From Nocardiopsis dassonvillei subsp. dassonvillei DSM 43111 (lineage in GTDB: Bacteria > Actinomycetota > Actinomycetes > Streptosporangiales > Streptosporangiaceae): DNA of 64,000 bases. Below the pieces are notes generated by a model that was given only the letters and a program-made list of their open reading frames with translations, was not told the origin of the DNA and ran no database searches. The DNA is taken from assembly GCF_000092985.1 (NCBI RefSeq), contig NC_014211.1, forward strand, positions 434,001 through 498,000, written 5' to 3'. Position numbers and translations under genes: made by a program. Shown piece after piece: positions 24,233 to 32,834 of this stretch (the stretch's first letter is position 1; each line of letters starts with the position of its first letter).

Positions 24233-25387
24233 GTGAAACTTCGAGTGGACCGCGACGCGTTCGCCGAGGCGGTCGCCTGGACGGCCCGGGCCCTCCCCAC
24301 ACGGCCCGCCGTCCCGGTGCTCTCGGGGATCCGCATGGAGCTCTCCCCGGACGGCGCCTCCCTGCACCTGTCGGGGTTCGACTACGAGGTCTCCACCCGC
24401 GCCTCGGTGGACGTCCTCTCCGAGGAGCCCGGCGCCGCCCTCGTCCCCGGCCGCCTCCTGGCCGAGATCGTGCGCAACCTGCCGTCCGGCTCCGTGCACA
24501 TCGACAGCGACGGCCCCAAGCTGCGCATCGTCGGCGGCGCCGCGCGCTTCACCCTCATCACCATGCCGCTGGAGGACTACCCCACCCTGCCCGGCATGCC
24601 CGGACGCATCGGCTCCGTCGCCGCGGACGCCTTCGCGGCGGCCGTGCGCCAGGTGGCCCCGGCGGCCAGCCGCGACGACACCCTGCCCATGCTCACCGGC
24701 GTCTACCTCGACTTCAGCGGCGACACCCTGAGCCTGGTCGCCACCGACCGCTACCGCATCGCCGTGCGCGAACTGTGGTGGAGCCCCGAGGACCAGGGCC
24801 TGGACGCGGCCGCCCTGGTGCCCGCGCGCACGCTGAGCGACACCGTGCGCGGTCTGCTCACCAAGTCCAACGTGGACATCGCCCTGTCCACGGCCAGCGG
24901 AGGCGAGGGCGTCAGCCTCTCCCCGGGCGAGGGCATGATCGGCTTCGAGAACGGCGAGCGCCGCACCACCACCCGGCTGATCGACAGCGAGTTCGTCAAG
25001 TACGCCGCCTGGTTCCCCAAGGAGTTCTCCGCGCGCGCCGAGGTGGCCGTCACGCCCCTGGCGGAGGCGGTCAAGCGCGTGGCGCTGGTCGCCGACCGCA
25101 ACACCCCGCTGCGGCTGGCCTTCTCCGAGGGCGAGGTCGTGCTGGAGGCGGGGTCGGGAGAGGACGCCCAGGCCGTGGAGGCGATCGAGGTCGGCTACGA
25201 GGGTGAGCCCCTGCGGCTGGCCTTCCGTCCCGACTACCTCATGGACGGGCTGGCGGGTGTGGAGACCGACACCGCCTACCTCAACTTCACCGAGCCGACC
25301 AAACCCGCCGTGTTCACCGACGTGCCGGCCAAGGAGGGGGAGAACCCCTCCTTCCGTTACCTGGTTCAGCCTTTGCGGGTGTCCTGA
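24233..25387 (+). CDS. DNA polymerase III beta subunit-like sliding clamp (paralogue)
   Basis: 384 residues, full-length DnaN family: LRVDRDAFAEAVAWTARALPTRPAVPVLSGIRMEL in domain 1, FAAAVRQVAPAASRDDTLPMLTGVYLDF in domain 2, and AVKRVALVADRNTPLRLAF in domain 3, ending RYLVQPLRV. It clamps DNA and tethers polymerase or repair factors. GTG 24233 follows GAGGAGG. dnaA, recF and gyrB are absent nearby, so this looks like a second clamp gene, not the oriC-linked dnaN. The intergenic region after it is rich in DnaA boxes. Confidence 0.9.
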   Translation: MKLRVDRDAFAEAVAWTARALPTRPAVPVLSGIRMELSPDGASLHLSGFDYEVSTRASVDVLSEEPGAALVPGRLLAEIVRNLPSGSVHIDSDGPKLRIVGGAARFTLITMPLEDYPTLPGMPGRIGSVAADAFAAAVRQVAPAASRDDTLPMLTGVYLDFSGDTLSLVATDRYRIAVRELWWSPEDQGLDAAALVPARTLSDTVRGLLTKSNVDIALSTASGGEGVSLSPGEGMIGFENGERRTTTRLIDSEFVKYAAWFPKEFSARAEVAVTPLAEAVKRVALVADRNTPLRLAFSEGEVVLEAGSGEDAQAVEAIEVGYEGEPLRLAFRPDYLMDGLAGVETDTAYLNFTEPTKPAVFTDVPAKEGENPSFRYLVQPLRVS

Positions 25388-25425
25388 TAAGAGGTTATGG
25401 ACCCATTCTCAACCGGGCCGCCACC

Positions 25426-25583
25426 TTATCCACAGAGTTATCCACAGGAGGCCGTTCTTCCTGTGGATAACCCCGGGTAATCGTCCCCGGGAACACCAGA
25501 ACCGCCCCGGTTGAACTCTCGCATTTCCCCTCTGACATGCGAGAACAACAATCGGGGCGGTTCTGTGCACAGCCTGTGGACAA
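25426..25583. promoter_or_regulatory. Cluster of four DnaA boxes
   Basis: TTATCCACA occurs at 25426-25434 and 25438-25446, its complement TGTGGATAA at 25462-25470, and TGTGGACAA at 25575-25583. The second and third are within a 13-bp inverted repeat (25437-25449 / 25459-25471). They lie between the convergent dnaN-like and DUF2786 genes. They could titrate DnaA, regulate the genes or be a small origin relic. The inverted pair can also fold as a terminator. Confidence 0.7.
25498..25564. terminator. Nested inverted repeat between convergent genes
   Basis: The outer 12-bp arms AGAACCGCCCCG (25498-25509) and 25553-25564 enclose inner 8-bp arms TCTCGCAT (25517-25524) and 25537-25544, all perfect. 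It is likely a bidirectional terminator for the dnaN-like and DUF2786 genes, though the two-level symmetry is unusual. Confidence 0.6.
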
Positions 25584-25598
25584 CTTCGCGGAAGGGGC

Positions 25599-26426
25599 CT
25601 ACTCGCTCTCGTTCAGCGCGGACGAACCACCGCTCCCCACCGGCGTGTCCAGCCCCAGTTCGGCCTGGCGCCCCCGCCGGTAGCCCGCCCGGTACCCCGC
25701 GGCGCTGTGCGTGCGCTCGGGCCGGTGCTTGCGCAGCTGCGGGAACTGCTTCTGGAACTCCTCGCTCACCCGGTGCACGTCGTTGAGCAGCACCAGCTCC
25801 GCGCCGCGGGAGGCGTCCACGCTCTCCCCAGACCCGCCCGAGCCGCCCGGCGAGGCCATCTCCTGTAACCGCGCGCGGAACTCGCGGATGCGCTCGGCCA
25901 CCGCCTGCCCGTAGGCGCGCACGAACGACCGGTAGTAGCGCTTGCGCTCGGTCTCCAGCTCCGAGCGCGTGTAGTTGCGCAGCTCCCGGATGTCGGCCAC
26001 GTGCGACGAACTCATGAACTTCGCCGAGGCCTCCATCTGCATGGAGATCGACGGCAGCAGCATACGCAGCGCGTCCAGCGCGCTCACCGTGCCCACGAGG
26101 ATCATGACGCGTTCGGTGTTCTCGGAGTTGTTGCCCCGTACCGCGGACTGGCAGCCGTAGGCCGCGGAGATGTCGGCCAGTGCGCGCACCCGTGCCTTGC
26201 CGTGGCCCCCCACCCCCGAGACGGTGTAGTCCATGCGGCTGATCGCGTCCGGCGCCTCGCCCCTCTCGGCGCGGGCCTCGGCCTCCGCGATCGCGTGGCG
26301 GGTCATCAGCTCGGCGGCCTTGGCGGTGAACGCCTGGCTCTCGGCATCAGTAACCGCGGGGTCCTCCGCCATGCGGAGGAGCCCGCGGACCCGCTCGACC
26401 ATCTTCTGACGAGCAGATTCAGTCAT
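25599..26426 (-). CDS. DUF2786-domain protein
   Basis: 275 residues. The N-terminal DUF2786 segment is typical: VERVRGLLRMAEDPAVTDAESQAFTAKAAELMTRHAIAEAEAR (about 7-50). The middle (GKARVRALADISAAYGCQSAVRG; VMILVGTVSALDALRMLLPSISMQME) matches the extended SprT-like-associated family seen in actinobacteria and phages. The C-terminus is basic. It has no metalloprotease motif. The start at 26426 begins the family's conserved helix, and GGGGAG is about 17 nt upstream. Function is unknown, but a DNA transaction role has been suggested for relatives. Confidence 0.8.
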   Translation of the reverse strand: MTESARQKMVERVRGLLRMAEDPAVTDAESQAFTAKAAELMTRHAIAEAEARAERGEAPDAISRMDYTVSGVGGHGKARVRALADISAAYGCQSAVRGNNSENTERVMILVGTVSALDALRMLLPSISMQMEASAKFMSSSHVADIRELRNYTRSELETERKRYYRSFVRAYGQAVAERIREFRARLQEMASPGGSGGSGESVDASRGAELVLLNDVHRVSEEFQKQFPQLRKHRPERTHSAAGYRAGYRRGRQAELGLDTPVGSGGSSALNESE

Positions 26427-26489
26427 CGGCGCCCGGTTGTCTCCCCTAGGTGAGTATCTGCCTTCCACCATCGGCGGAAGATACCGAGC

Positions 26490-26909
26490 CTAGGCGTTCT
26501 TGTTGCCGACCACCATCGCGATGAGGCCAACGGTGATCCAGATCGCCGCCGCGACGAACAACCCGCCGAACAGACCGCCGATGATCGAGCCGGTGAAGAT
26601 GCTGACGAGGGCGTACCCCGCGCCGCCGATTCCGGCGGGCACGGCCGCGTACCGGAACGGGTAGGTGGCGGCGTAGCGCCTGCCCCGGCGGTCGGCCTTG
26701 CGGCTCATCACGCCGCCCACACCGCCGATCAGTGAGAAGAAGACCACCGCCGCGGTCAGACCGGAGGCGATCGCGCCCAGGCCCGAGCCCAGGTTGAGGA
26801 GGAAGAAGAGGGCACCGCCGGCGGCACCCCCCAGCACCGAGGTGGTCCAGGGCCAGATCATCGTCGCCGAGGCGACGGGAGTGAATGCGTTACCGCGCTC
26901 CAGCGTCAT
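26490..26909 (-). CDS. Four-helix integral membrane protein
   Basis: About 139 residues, dominated by four hydrophobic helices: TTSVLGGAAGGALFFLLNLG, IASGLTAAVVFFSLIGGVGGV, YAAVPAGIGGAGYALVSIF and IGGLFGGLFVAAAIWITVGLIAMVV, with a basic loop SRKADRRGRRY between helices 2 and 3. No family is recognised. ATG 26909 or the GTG at 26915 just after CTGGAGCA may be the start. It is downstream of the NUDIX gene on the same strand. Confidence 0.65.
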   Translation of the reverse strand: MTLERGNAFTPVASATMIWPWTTSVLGGAAGGALFFLLNLGSGLGAIASGLTAAVVFFSLIGGVGGVMSRKADRRGRRYAATYPFRYAAVPAGIGGAGYALVSIFTGSIIGGLFGGLFVAAAIWITVGLIAMVVGNKNA

Positions 26910-27091
26910 GTCCACTGCTCCAGTCGAATAGCGTGACGACCGCTCTGCGCCGGGCCGTCCCCTCCAGCATGCGGGGCCGGAGCCCGGAGCGCATCAGGGA
27001 TCCGCCCCTGACATTCCCCCGAGACCGCCCTCCGGCACCCCGCCCGGACTCCCGACGGGTGCGCGGAAGGCCCCCGCGCAGGGTCCAACGC

Positions 27092-27604
27092 TCAACCGGT
27101 CGCGGAAGTGCCCGGACCGCCGCCGTTCTCCGAGAAGGCCGAGACCAGGTTCGCGTGCAGGTGCGGCCACGCGGCGCGGAACGGCGGCAGCAGCGGGAGC
27201 GAGTCGGCGGAGTCCACCGGCACCCAGCGCACCTCCTTGCTCTCGGAGTTGCCCGGCCGGAACGGCGTCAGCCCCGGCAGGCTCGCCATGAACGTGTCGT
27301 AACGCCACACGGTCAGGTCCTCCTCGTGGACGCCGAGGAGGCTGTACCCGTCCAGGTCGCCCTCGACCTCCTCCTCGAACTCGCGCACGGCGGCCTCCAG
27401 GGGTGTCTCGTCCCGGTTGCGGGCGCCCCCGGGGATGCCCCAGGTGCCCCCCATGTGGGTCCAGCCCGCCCGGTGCTGGAGCAGCACGTGGCCCGCTCCG
27501 GCGGCGTCGGTGGCGTACAGCAGCAGTCCGGCCGCGCCGTAGATCCCCCACCTGCGGGTTCCGTCCGGCAGGCTCACCCAGCCGTTTCCGTCGCCCTCCA
27601 GCAT
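27092..27604 (-). CDS. NUDIX hydrolase
   Basis: 170 residues. The NUDIX helix is IPGGARNRDETPLEAAVREFEEEVEGDLDG (about 60-89). It keeps GG, E, REFEEE but has Glu at the usual glycine of REUxEExGU, with Gly one residue later. It should cleave a nucleoside diphosphate derivative, of unknown identity. ATG 27604 is chosen because TTGGAGGACGTG ends directly before it. A long intergenic region lies upstream. Confidence 0.85.
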   Translation of the reverse strand: MLEGDGNGWVSLPDGTRRWGIYGAAGLLLYATDAAGAGHVLLQHRAGWTHMGGTWGIPGGARNRDETPLEAAVREFEEEVEGDLDGYSLLGVHEEDLTVWRYDTFMASLPGLTPFRPGNSESKEVRWVPVDSADSLPLLPPFRAAWPHLHANLVSAFSENGGGPGTSATG

Positions 27605-28469
27605 CACGTCCTCCAACTTCGCGCCCTCCGGGACCGCCGCTGCCGTCCGATCGGCATGCTCCCTAGCAACCTATGGCCCGACACCGGGCTCGCGCAGCCC
27701 TCCTCCCGGTGTACGTGCCCGGCGCCACAGGGAGTTCCCGGCGGAGGGCGCGCCCACCCGGGACCTCGTGGCCGTTCGGGCGTGTCGGGATCTCCGAAGG
27801 GGCGCCGGTCCCGGGGGAGCGTCCGGGACACGGATGGGGGAAGAACGCGAGAGGTACGAAAAGCTTCGCAAGGGAACGCCTGTCGCGTCCGGGGCGCGGG
27901 CCTTCCGGGGGACGGGAACAAGCTTGCCCTCCTGAGTCCGGGAATTTTCCGGATTTCGGCGATGAGGGGAACGTTTGGTTTATCCCCGTCGTTTTCCGGA
28001 AGGTTGGAGAGGAAGCGGAATCCGGCCCCGCGGAGGGCGTTCTCCCCGATCGAAGGCGCGCCCCCGGACGGCGGGCGCGTGGTGCGTGACGGCCGCCGCA
28101 CACCAGGTGCACGGGCTCTGACCGTCCGCAACCGGCCAATCGCTGGCCCCGGCGGACTCCGGCGGTCCATGATGGCGCGGCCCCCGAACCGCCGCCGCCA
28201 CACCGATTTCAGCGCTGAAAGAAGACTGAAAGCGGAGTGGAAGAGGATCTCTCTAGTGTGGAACACGTTCGACGCGTTCGGACCCGCGAGAGGACGGCTC
28301 GCGGGTCCGACACAGTGCGACGTTCGTTGGACACATGCCACCCGTGGTGTGCTTTGAGGCGGAACCCGCCACGGGTGGCCAGTCCGCCGGAAGGCGGGGT
28401 CCGTTGATGCTTCGTAGACGTAGGGCTACCTTGCGGCTCTACGCGAGTGCCGTGAGAAGAGGAGTCCGA
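27605..28469. other. 865-bp intergenic region
   Basis: I see no convincing gene on either strand. It contains the hairpin at 28278-28310 and presumably divergent promoters for the NUDIX gene and the small gene at 28470. Base composition dips slightly at 27930-28000 (GGAATTTTCCGGATTT). Confidence 0.5.
28278..28310. terminator. 13-bp stem hairpin in intergenic region
   Basis: TCGGACCCGCGAG (28278-28290) pairs perfectly with 28298-28310 around a 7-nt loop (AGGACGG). No gene ends directly before it, so it may instead be a leader structure for the gene at 28470. Confidence 0.5.
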
Positions 28470-28646
28470 GTGCCGAAGATGCTGACCGTGGACGAGGAGT
28501 TCGAGGCGATCGTCGCCGGCGACCTCCGCGAGGTGCGCGCGGACAAGATGCAGCCCTACCAGGAGCCGGACCCCTCGAAGCCGGTCCCGGCCGCGCCGCC
28601 CGTCGAGAGCGCGCCCGCCGAGAAGAAGTCCGCTGAGGAGAAGTAA
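28470..28646 (+). CDS. Small conserved-looking protein, 58 aa
   Basis: GTG 28470 follows AGAAGAGGAGT. The peptide is PKMLTVDEEFEAIVAGDLREVRADKMQPYQEPDPSKPVP, then a Pro/Ala/Lys/Glu tail. The first half looks like a helical, acidic regulatory peptide and the tail is disordered. I do not recognise it. It lies 120 bp upstream of the SARP regulator on the same strand. Confidence 0.55.
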   Translation: MPKMLTVDEEFEAIVAGDLREVRADKMQPYQEPDPSKPVPAAPPVESAPAEKKSAEEK

Positions 28647-28766
28647 CTCCTTTTTCGGGTAGTCCAACGGTCACTCCGAGTACCTGCGTGGAGGGGGGTA
28701 CTCGGAGCCGTTGGCATGTCCGTATTCCCTATTTCCGGCCAATGGCCCTTGCTAGGGTTGCTGATT

Positions 28767-31700
28767 GTGGAATTCGGCGTGCTTGGCCCCATTACCGTCT
28801 GGTCCGACGGCCGACCTGTTCCGGTCGGCGGTCCGCGCCAGCGCTGTGTGCTGGGCGCGCTGCTGGTGCACCTGGGGCGCGAAGTCACCATCGACCAACT
28901 CATCGGTTACCTCTGGAGCGACGATCCGCCCCGTACCGCCCGGTCGGTGATCCAGGTCCAGATATCCCACCTGCGCCGCAGCCTCCCCGGTACCATCGCC
29001 ACCACCCCCGGCGGGTACACCCTCGACGTCGACGCTGACTCCGTCGACCTGCACCGCTTCCGCAGGCTCCGGGACCGGGCCGCCGCGGCCGAGCCCAAGA
29101 CCGCGGTCGACATGCTGGAACAGGCGCTGGAGTGCTGGCGCGGAGTCCCCTTCTCCGGTGTCGGCTCCGAGTACCTGGACTACACCGTCGTCGCCCCCCT
29201 CCGGGAGGAGCGCTGGTCCTGCGTCGTGGCCTGGGCCACCCACGCGCTGGAACTGGGCAGGCACGCCGACGTGGTCTCCCGGCTGACGTCCCTGGTCAGC
29301 GAGGAGCCCTTCAGGGAGCGGCTGCACCACCTGCTCATCACGGCCCTGTGGCGCGACAACGAACGGGCCAGGGCGCTCTCCGTCTACGAGGAGTTCCGGG
29401 CCAGGCTGGCCGACGAGCTGGGTGTCGACCCCGGTCCGGAACTGGTCGCCCTGCACACCCGGATCCTCCAGGAGGACTTCTCGGAGGAGGGGCCGCAGGA
29501 CCTGTCGTCCGGGGAGCCGGGAACGCGTTTCGTGGTCCGCAACGACCTCCCGCGGGACCTGCCGGACTTCACCGGACGCCAGGAGTCCCTGCGGCGGTTG
29601 GACGAGGTGGCCCGTACCGGAGACGACCGCGCCCAGGTCTGCGTCATCACGGGCAGCGGCGGCGAGGGCAAGACGACCACAGCGGTCCGCTTCGGCTATG
29701 AGGCGGCCGGGCGCTACCCCGACGGACAGCTGTTCATCGACCTGTACGGGTACACGACCGACAGGGAGCCTCTCGACGCCATGTCCGCGCTGGGCGCCCT
29801 GCTGCGCGCGGTCGGCGTCGAGCCCGAGGCCGTGCCCGAGTCCCTCGAAGAGCGCGCGGCGCTGTGGCGGGCCACCCTCATGGGGCGCAGGGTCCTGGTC
29901 ATCCTCGACAACGCGTTCAGCTATGCCCAGGTCAGCCCGCTCCTCTCCTCCTCGCCGGGGTCGATGACCCTCATCACGACCCGCAACGAACTCTCCGGGC
30001 TCAGCGGCGCCCGCTTCCTCTCCCTGGGGGTGTTCGACGAGAGCTCCTCCCTGGAGCTGCTCGGACGCGTCCTGGGAGAGGACCGCGTACAGCGCGAACC
30101 GGACCAGGCCCGGGAGATCATCCGGATCTGCGGTGGCCTCCCCCTCGCCCTGCGCGTGGTGGCGGGACGGATGCTCAGCCGTCCCAGGTGGTCGTTCGCG
30201 CACGTCGCCCGCCGACTCGGTGAGCAGAACCGGAAGTTCCGCGAACTCCAGGTCGAGGGGCAGAGCGTCGAGGCCGCCATCGACCTGTCCTTCCAGAGCC
30301 TCAACCGGGACCAGAGCAGGACCTTCCTCCTGCTGGGTCTGATGATCGGCAGCACGATCGACCTCGGCGGCGCGGCCGCCCTCCTGGACATGACGGTGGA
30401 GGACGCGGACGACATACTCCAGGAGCTGGTCGGGGTGTGCCTGCTGGAGGAGCCCCAGGGGGACGTGTACCGCCTGCACGACCTCATCGGGGCCTTCTCC
30501 CGGGATCGTGCGGCCATGCTGCTGGACGCCGGGGAGATCGAGGCCGCGAAGCTCCGTCTGGCGGAGCAGTACATGGCCACGGCACAGCACGCCGCCGACC
30601 TCCTGGGGCCGCGCGCGCACGACGACGAGATCGACGTGAGCCGGGGTTACCGCACCGAACTGTCGGGGAGGGAGGACGCCGAGAACTGGTTCACCCTGCA
30701 CCAGGAGAACCTCGCGGAGACGATCGAGTACTTCGCCTCGCACGGCAACGGCGAGTACGCCTGGCGTATGGCGGACGCGGTGTGGCGTTTCTACGCCCTC
30801 CACGGCCAGATGGGCCTGCTGATCAGTTCCCACCAGCGGGCACTCCAGATCAGCGACAAGCAGGGGAACCGGCGCGGGCGCGCGGTGACCCTCATCGGGC
30901 TGGGCATCGCCCACTGCCTCTCGGGGCGCTTCGACGAGTCGCTCGCCTTCCTCACCGAGGCCCGGGAACTGCTGACCGCGATCCACGACAGCAGGGGGAT
31001 CATCCGGGCCCTGGCCAACCTGGGGATGGTCTACGAGCGCGTCGGCCGTCTCGCTGACGCGGCGGAGTCCATCCAGGGTGTGCTGGACTACGCGGTCCAG
31101 CTGGGCGACACCCGCCTGGAGGCGTTGCAGTGGGGCAACCTCGCCGTCCTCAAACAGACGCTCGGCGCGTACACGGAGGCTCTCCACTGTGCCCAGCAGT
31201 CCATGGAGAAGGCCGTGGGCGAGGGCCAGAAGGTGACCCGGTCCCACGCCAAACGGGTCATGGGGGAGGCCCGCACCGGGCTCGGAGAGCTGGACGCGGC
31301 CTTCGCCGACCTGAACGAGGCCCTGGAGCTGTCACACGAGCTGCGCCTGGTGGGCAACCAGGTCTACATCCACAACTCCCTGGGGCTGGCCCACCGGGCC
31401 GCGGAGCAGTGGGAGCGGGCGATCGAGTCCCACACCACGGCACTGGACCTGGCCGAGCAGCACGGGCGCCGCAGTGGTGACGCCGAGATCCGCGTCGACC
31501 TGGGGATGACCTACGCGGCCGCCGGACGCCACCGCGAGGCGCTGTCCGAGCTGGAGGGGGCCCACGCCATCGCGGTGGAGCGCGGCGAGCGCCACATGGT
31601 CGCCCGCGCCGCGCTCGCCCTCGGACGCCTGCCCGCACCGGTCATGGCCGCGGACCGGGCCCGGGGGTTCCTCGGCGAGGCCGAGGAGATCTTCACCGAG

Positions 31701-31769
31701 TTGGGGCTGGCCGAGGCGGAACAGGCCAGGAAGGCCCTGAAGGACCACCCGCCCGCGTCCCTCGGCTGA
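28767..31769 (+). CDS. SARP/AfsR-type regulator: OmpR-like DNA-binding, BTAD, NB-ARC, TPR
   Basis: About 1000 residues. Residues 1-85 are the winged-helix DNA-binding domain (EFGVLGPITVWSDGRPVPVGGPRQRCVLGALLVH). Residues 95-240 are the bacterial transcriptional activator domain (VDLHRFRRLRDRAAAAEP; PGPELVALHTRIL). An NB-ARC ATPase follows, with P-loop VITGSGGEGKTTTAVRFG near 296 and VLVILDNAFSYAQVSPLL near 378. TPR repeats run from about 640 to the end. GTG 28767 gives the usual SARP N-terminus. Such regulators often control antibiotic clusters, but no biosynthetic cluster is in the window. Confidence 0.9.
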   Translation: MEFGVLGPITVWSDGRPVPVGGPRQRCVLGALLVHLGREVTIDQLIGYLWSDDPPRTARSVIQVQISHLRRSLPGTIATTPGGYTLDVDADSVDLHRFRRLRDRAAAAEPKTAVDMLEQALECWRGVPFSGVGSEYLDYTVVAPLREERWSCVVAWATHALELGRHADVVSRLTSLVSEEPFRERLHHLLITALWRDNERARALSVYEEFRARLADELGVDPGPELVALHTRILQEDFSEEGPQDLSSGEPGTRFVVRNDLPRDLPDFTGRQESLRRLDEVARTGDDRAQVCVITGSGGEGKTTTAVRFGYEAAGRYPDGQLFIDLYGYTTDREPLDAMSALGALLRAVGVEPEAVPESLEERAALWRATLMGRRVLVILDNAFSYAQVSPLLSSSPGSMTLITTRNELSGLSGARFLSLGVFDESSSLELLGRVLGEDRVQREPDQAREIIRICGGLPLALRVVAGRMLSRPRWSFAHVARRLGEQNRKFRELQVEGQSVEAAIDLSFQSLNRDQSRTFLLLGLMIGSTIDLGGAAALLDMTVEDADDILQELVGVCLLEEPQGDVYRLHDLIGAFSRDRAAMLLDAGEIEAAKLRLAEQYMATAQHAADLLGPRAHDDEIDVSRGYRTELSGREDAENWFTLHQENLAETIEYFASHGNGEYAWRMADAVWRFYALHGQMGLLISSHQRALQISDKQGNRRGRAVTLIGLGIAHCLSGRFDESLAFLTEARELLTAIHDSRGIIRALANLGMVYERVGRLADAAESIQGVLDYAVQLGDTRLEALQWGNLAVLKQTLGAYTEALHCAQQSMEKAVGEGQKVTRSHAKRVMGEARTGLGELDAAFADLNEALELSHELRLVGNQVYIHNSLGLAHRAAEQWERAIESHTTALDLAEQHGRRSGDAEIRVDLGMTYAAAGRHREALSELEGAHAIAVERGERHMVARAALALGRLPAPVMAADRARGFLGEAEEIFTELGLAEAEQARKALKDHPPASLG

Positions 31770-31778
31770 CGGCCGAGG

Positions 31779-32636
31779 TCAGTCCCGGCCGACGGTTCCC
31801 CCCGCCCCGCGGCGCGGCGCCGCACCGGGTTCCGAACGGCGCCGCGGCGGCCCCAGCCAGCGCGGCCCCAGGGTTCCGCGCCGCATGGTCCACAGGCACA
31901 GCGTGGCGGGCAGGACGCGCACCGGCCGGGGAACGTAGGGGTACACCGCGCGGGTCGTCCGCACGATCCGGTCGAAGCGGCGCTGGCGCGCCGGCGACCA
32001 CGGGATCGCGAACCGCTCGCGCAGGTCGGGCGGAAGCAGCCCGCCGGTGAGCAGGAGCTGGACCCGCATCAGCGGGCGCAGGGGCGCGCTCGCCGGGTGG
32101 AACAGCTGCCCGGTGATGGCGCGGGCCTCCTCGCCCACGTCCAGCAGGGCCAGGGCGCCGTCCCAGTAGGCGGCGAACTCCTCGGGGGACGCCGGCCACT
32201 TCTCCTCGGGCAGGCCCAGGGCGGTGGCGAACGCCGAAGCCTCGCACAGGTGCAGGGCGCGGTCCTCCTCGCCGAGTTCGCCGAACACCATCGCGTGCAG
32301 TCGCGAGGCGGTCTGGAACAGGGTGGCGGCCACCCACAGCAGGAGGTCGTCGTCCAGGGCCCGGTACCCGGGGCCGTTCACCTTGCGGTGCAGCGCCCGC
32401 ACGATGGCGTGCAGGCGCCTCCTCTCCTCCTCGGTGCCGTAGACCGTGCCGTACACGAAGTAGAGGGTGCCGAGCAGCCGGTCGAACGGCCGGGAGGAGA
32501 AGTCGCTGTGGTCGTGCACCCCGCGGGCGACGCCGGGGTGGGCGATCTGGAGCAGGACGGCGTACCCCGCGCCGCCGAGGACGCAGGCCTCCGCGCTGAT
32601 CCGTCGCAGAGGTGATCGGTCGGACGGTCTGCCCAT
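31779..32636 (-). CDS. MpaB/DUF2236-family oxygenase-like protein
   Basis: 285 residues of the latex-clearing-protein/MpaB (DUF2236) family. It shows AEACVLGGAGYAVLLQIAHPGVARGVHDHSDFSSRPFDRLLGTLYFVYGTVYGT (about 15-70, the conserved heme-region helix), HRKVNGPGYRALDDDLLLWVAATLFQTA, and RRFDRIVRTTRAVYPYVP. Members are heme-dependent oxygenases or mycophenolic acid enzymes. The substrate here is unknown. ATG 32636 starts the conserved part. The stop lies 10 bp from the convergent SARP gene end. Confidence 0.85.
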   Translation of the reverse strand: MGRPSDRSPLRRISAEACVLGGAGYAVLLQIAHPGVARGVHDHSDFSSRPFDRLLGTLYFVYGTVYGTEEERRRLHAIVRALHRKVNGPGYRALDDDLLLWVAATLFQTASRLHAMVFGELGEEDRALHLCEASAFATALGLPEEKWPASPEEFAAYWDGALALLDVGEEARAITGQLFHPASAPLRPLMRVQLLLTGGLLPPDLRERFAIPWSPARQRRFDRIVRTTRAVYPYVPRPVRVLPATLCLWTMRRGTLGPRWLGPPRRRSEPGAAPRRGAGGTVGRD

Positions 32637-32834
32637 GCCTGGGATCGTACGGCACCCGCCCGCGCGGGCGGGAGGGCCGCGCCCTCGTGGGCGTGCCCGC
32701 GGTGACGGGGCGGGCCGGGCGTGTGCGGGGCCCGAAGAGGGACGGGGGGAACCCGTCCACGGGATGGTTCCCACCCGTCCGCGCCGCGACGGTCACGGAC
32801 GTGGACGGGGGCACTCCGTCGGCTGGGACGCGGC

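Noticed and set aside
25388-25598. Chromosomal oriC
   Set aside because: Only four DnaA boxes and no dnaA, gyrB or recF nearby; too small for an actinomycete origin.
28752-31247. 831-codon minus-strand frame over the SARP gene
   Set aside because: Low-complexity and no motif; the SARP frame has all domains.
28767-31769. Antibiotic cluster implied by the SARP regulator
   Set aside because: No biosynthetic genes within the window.
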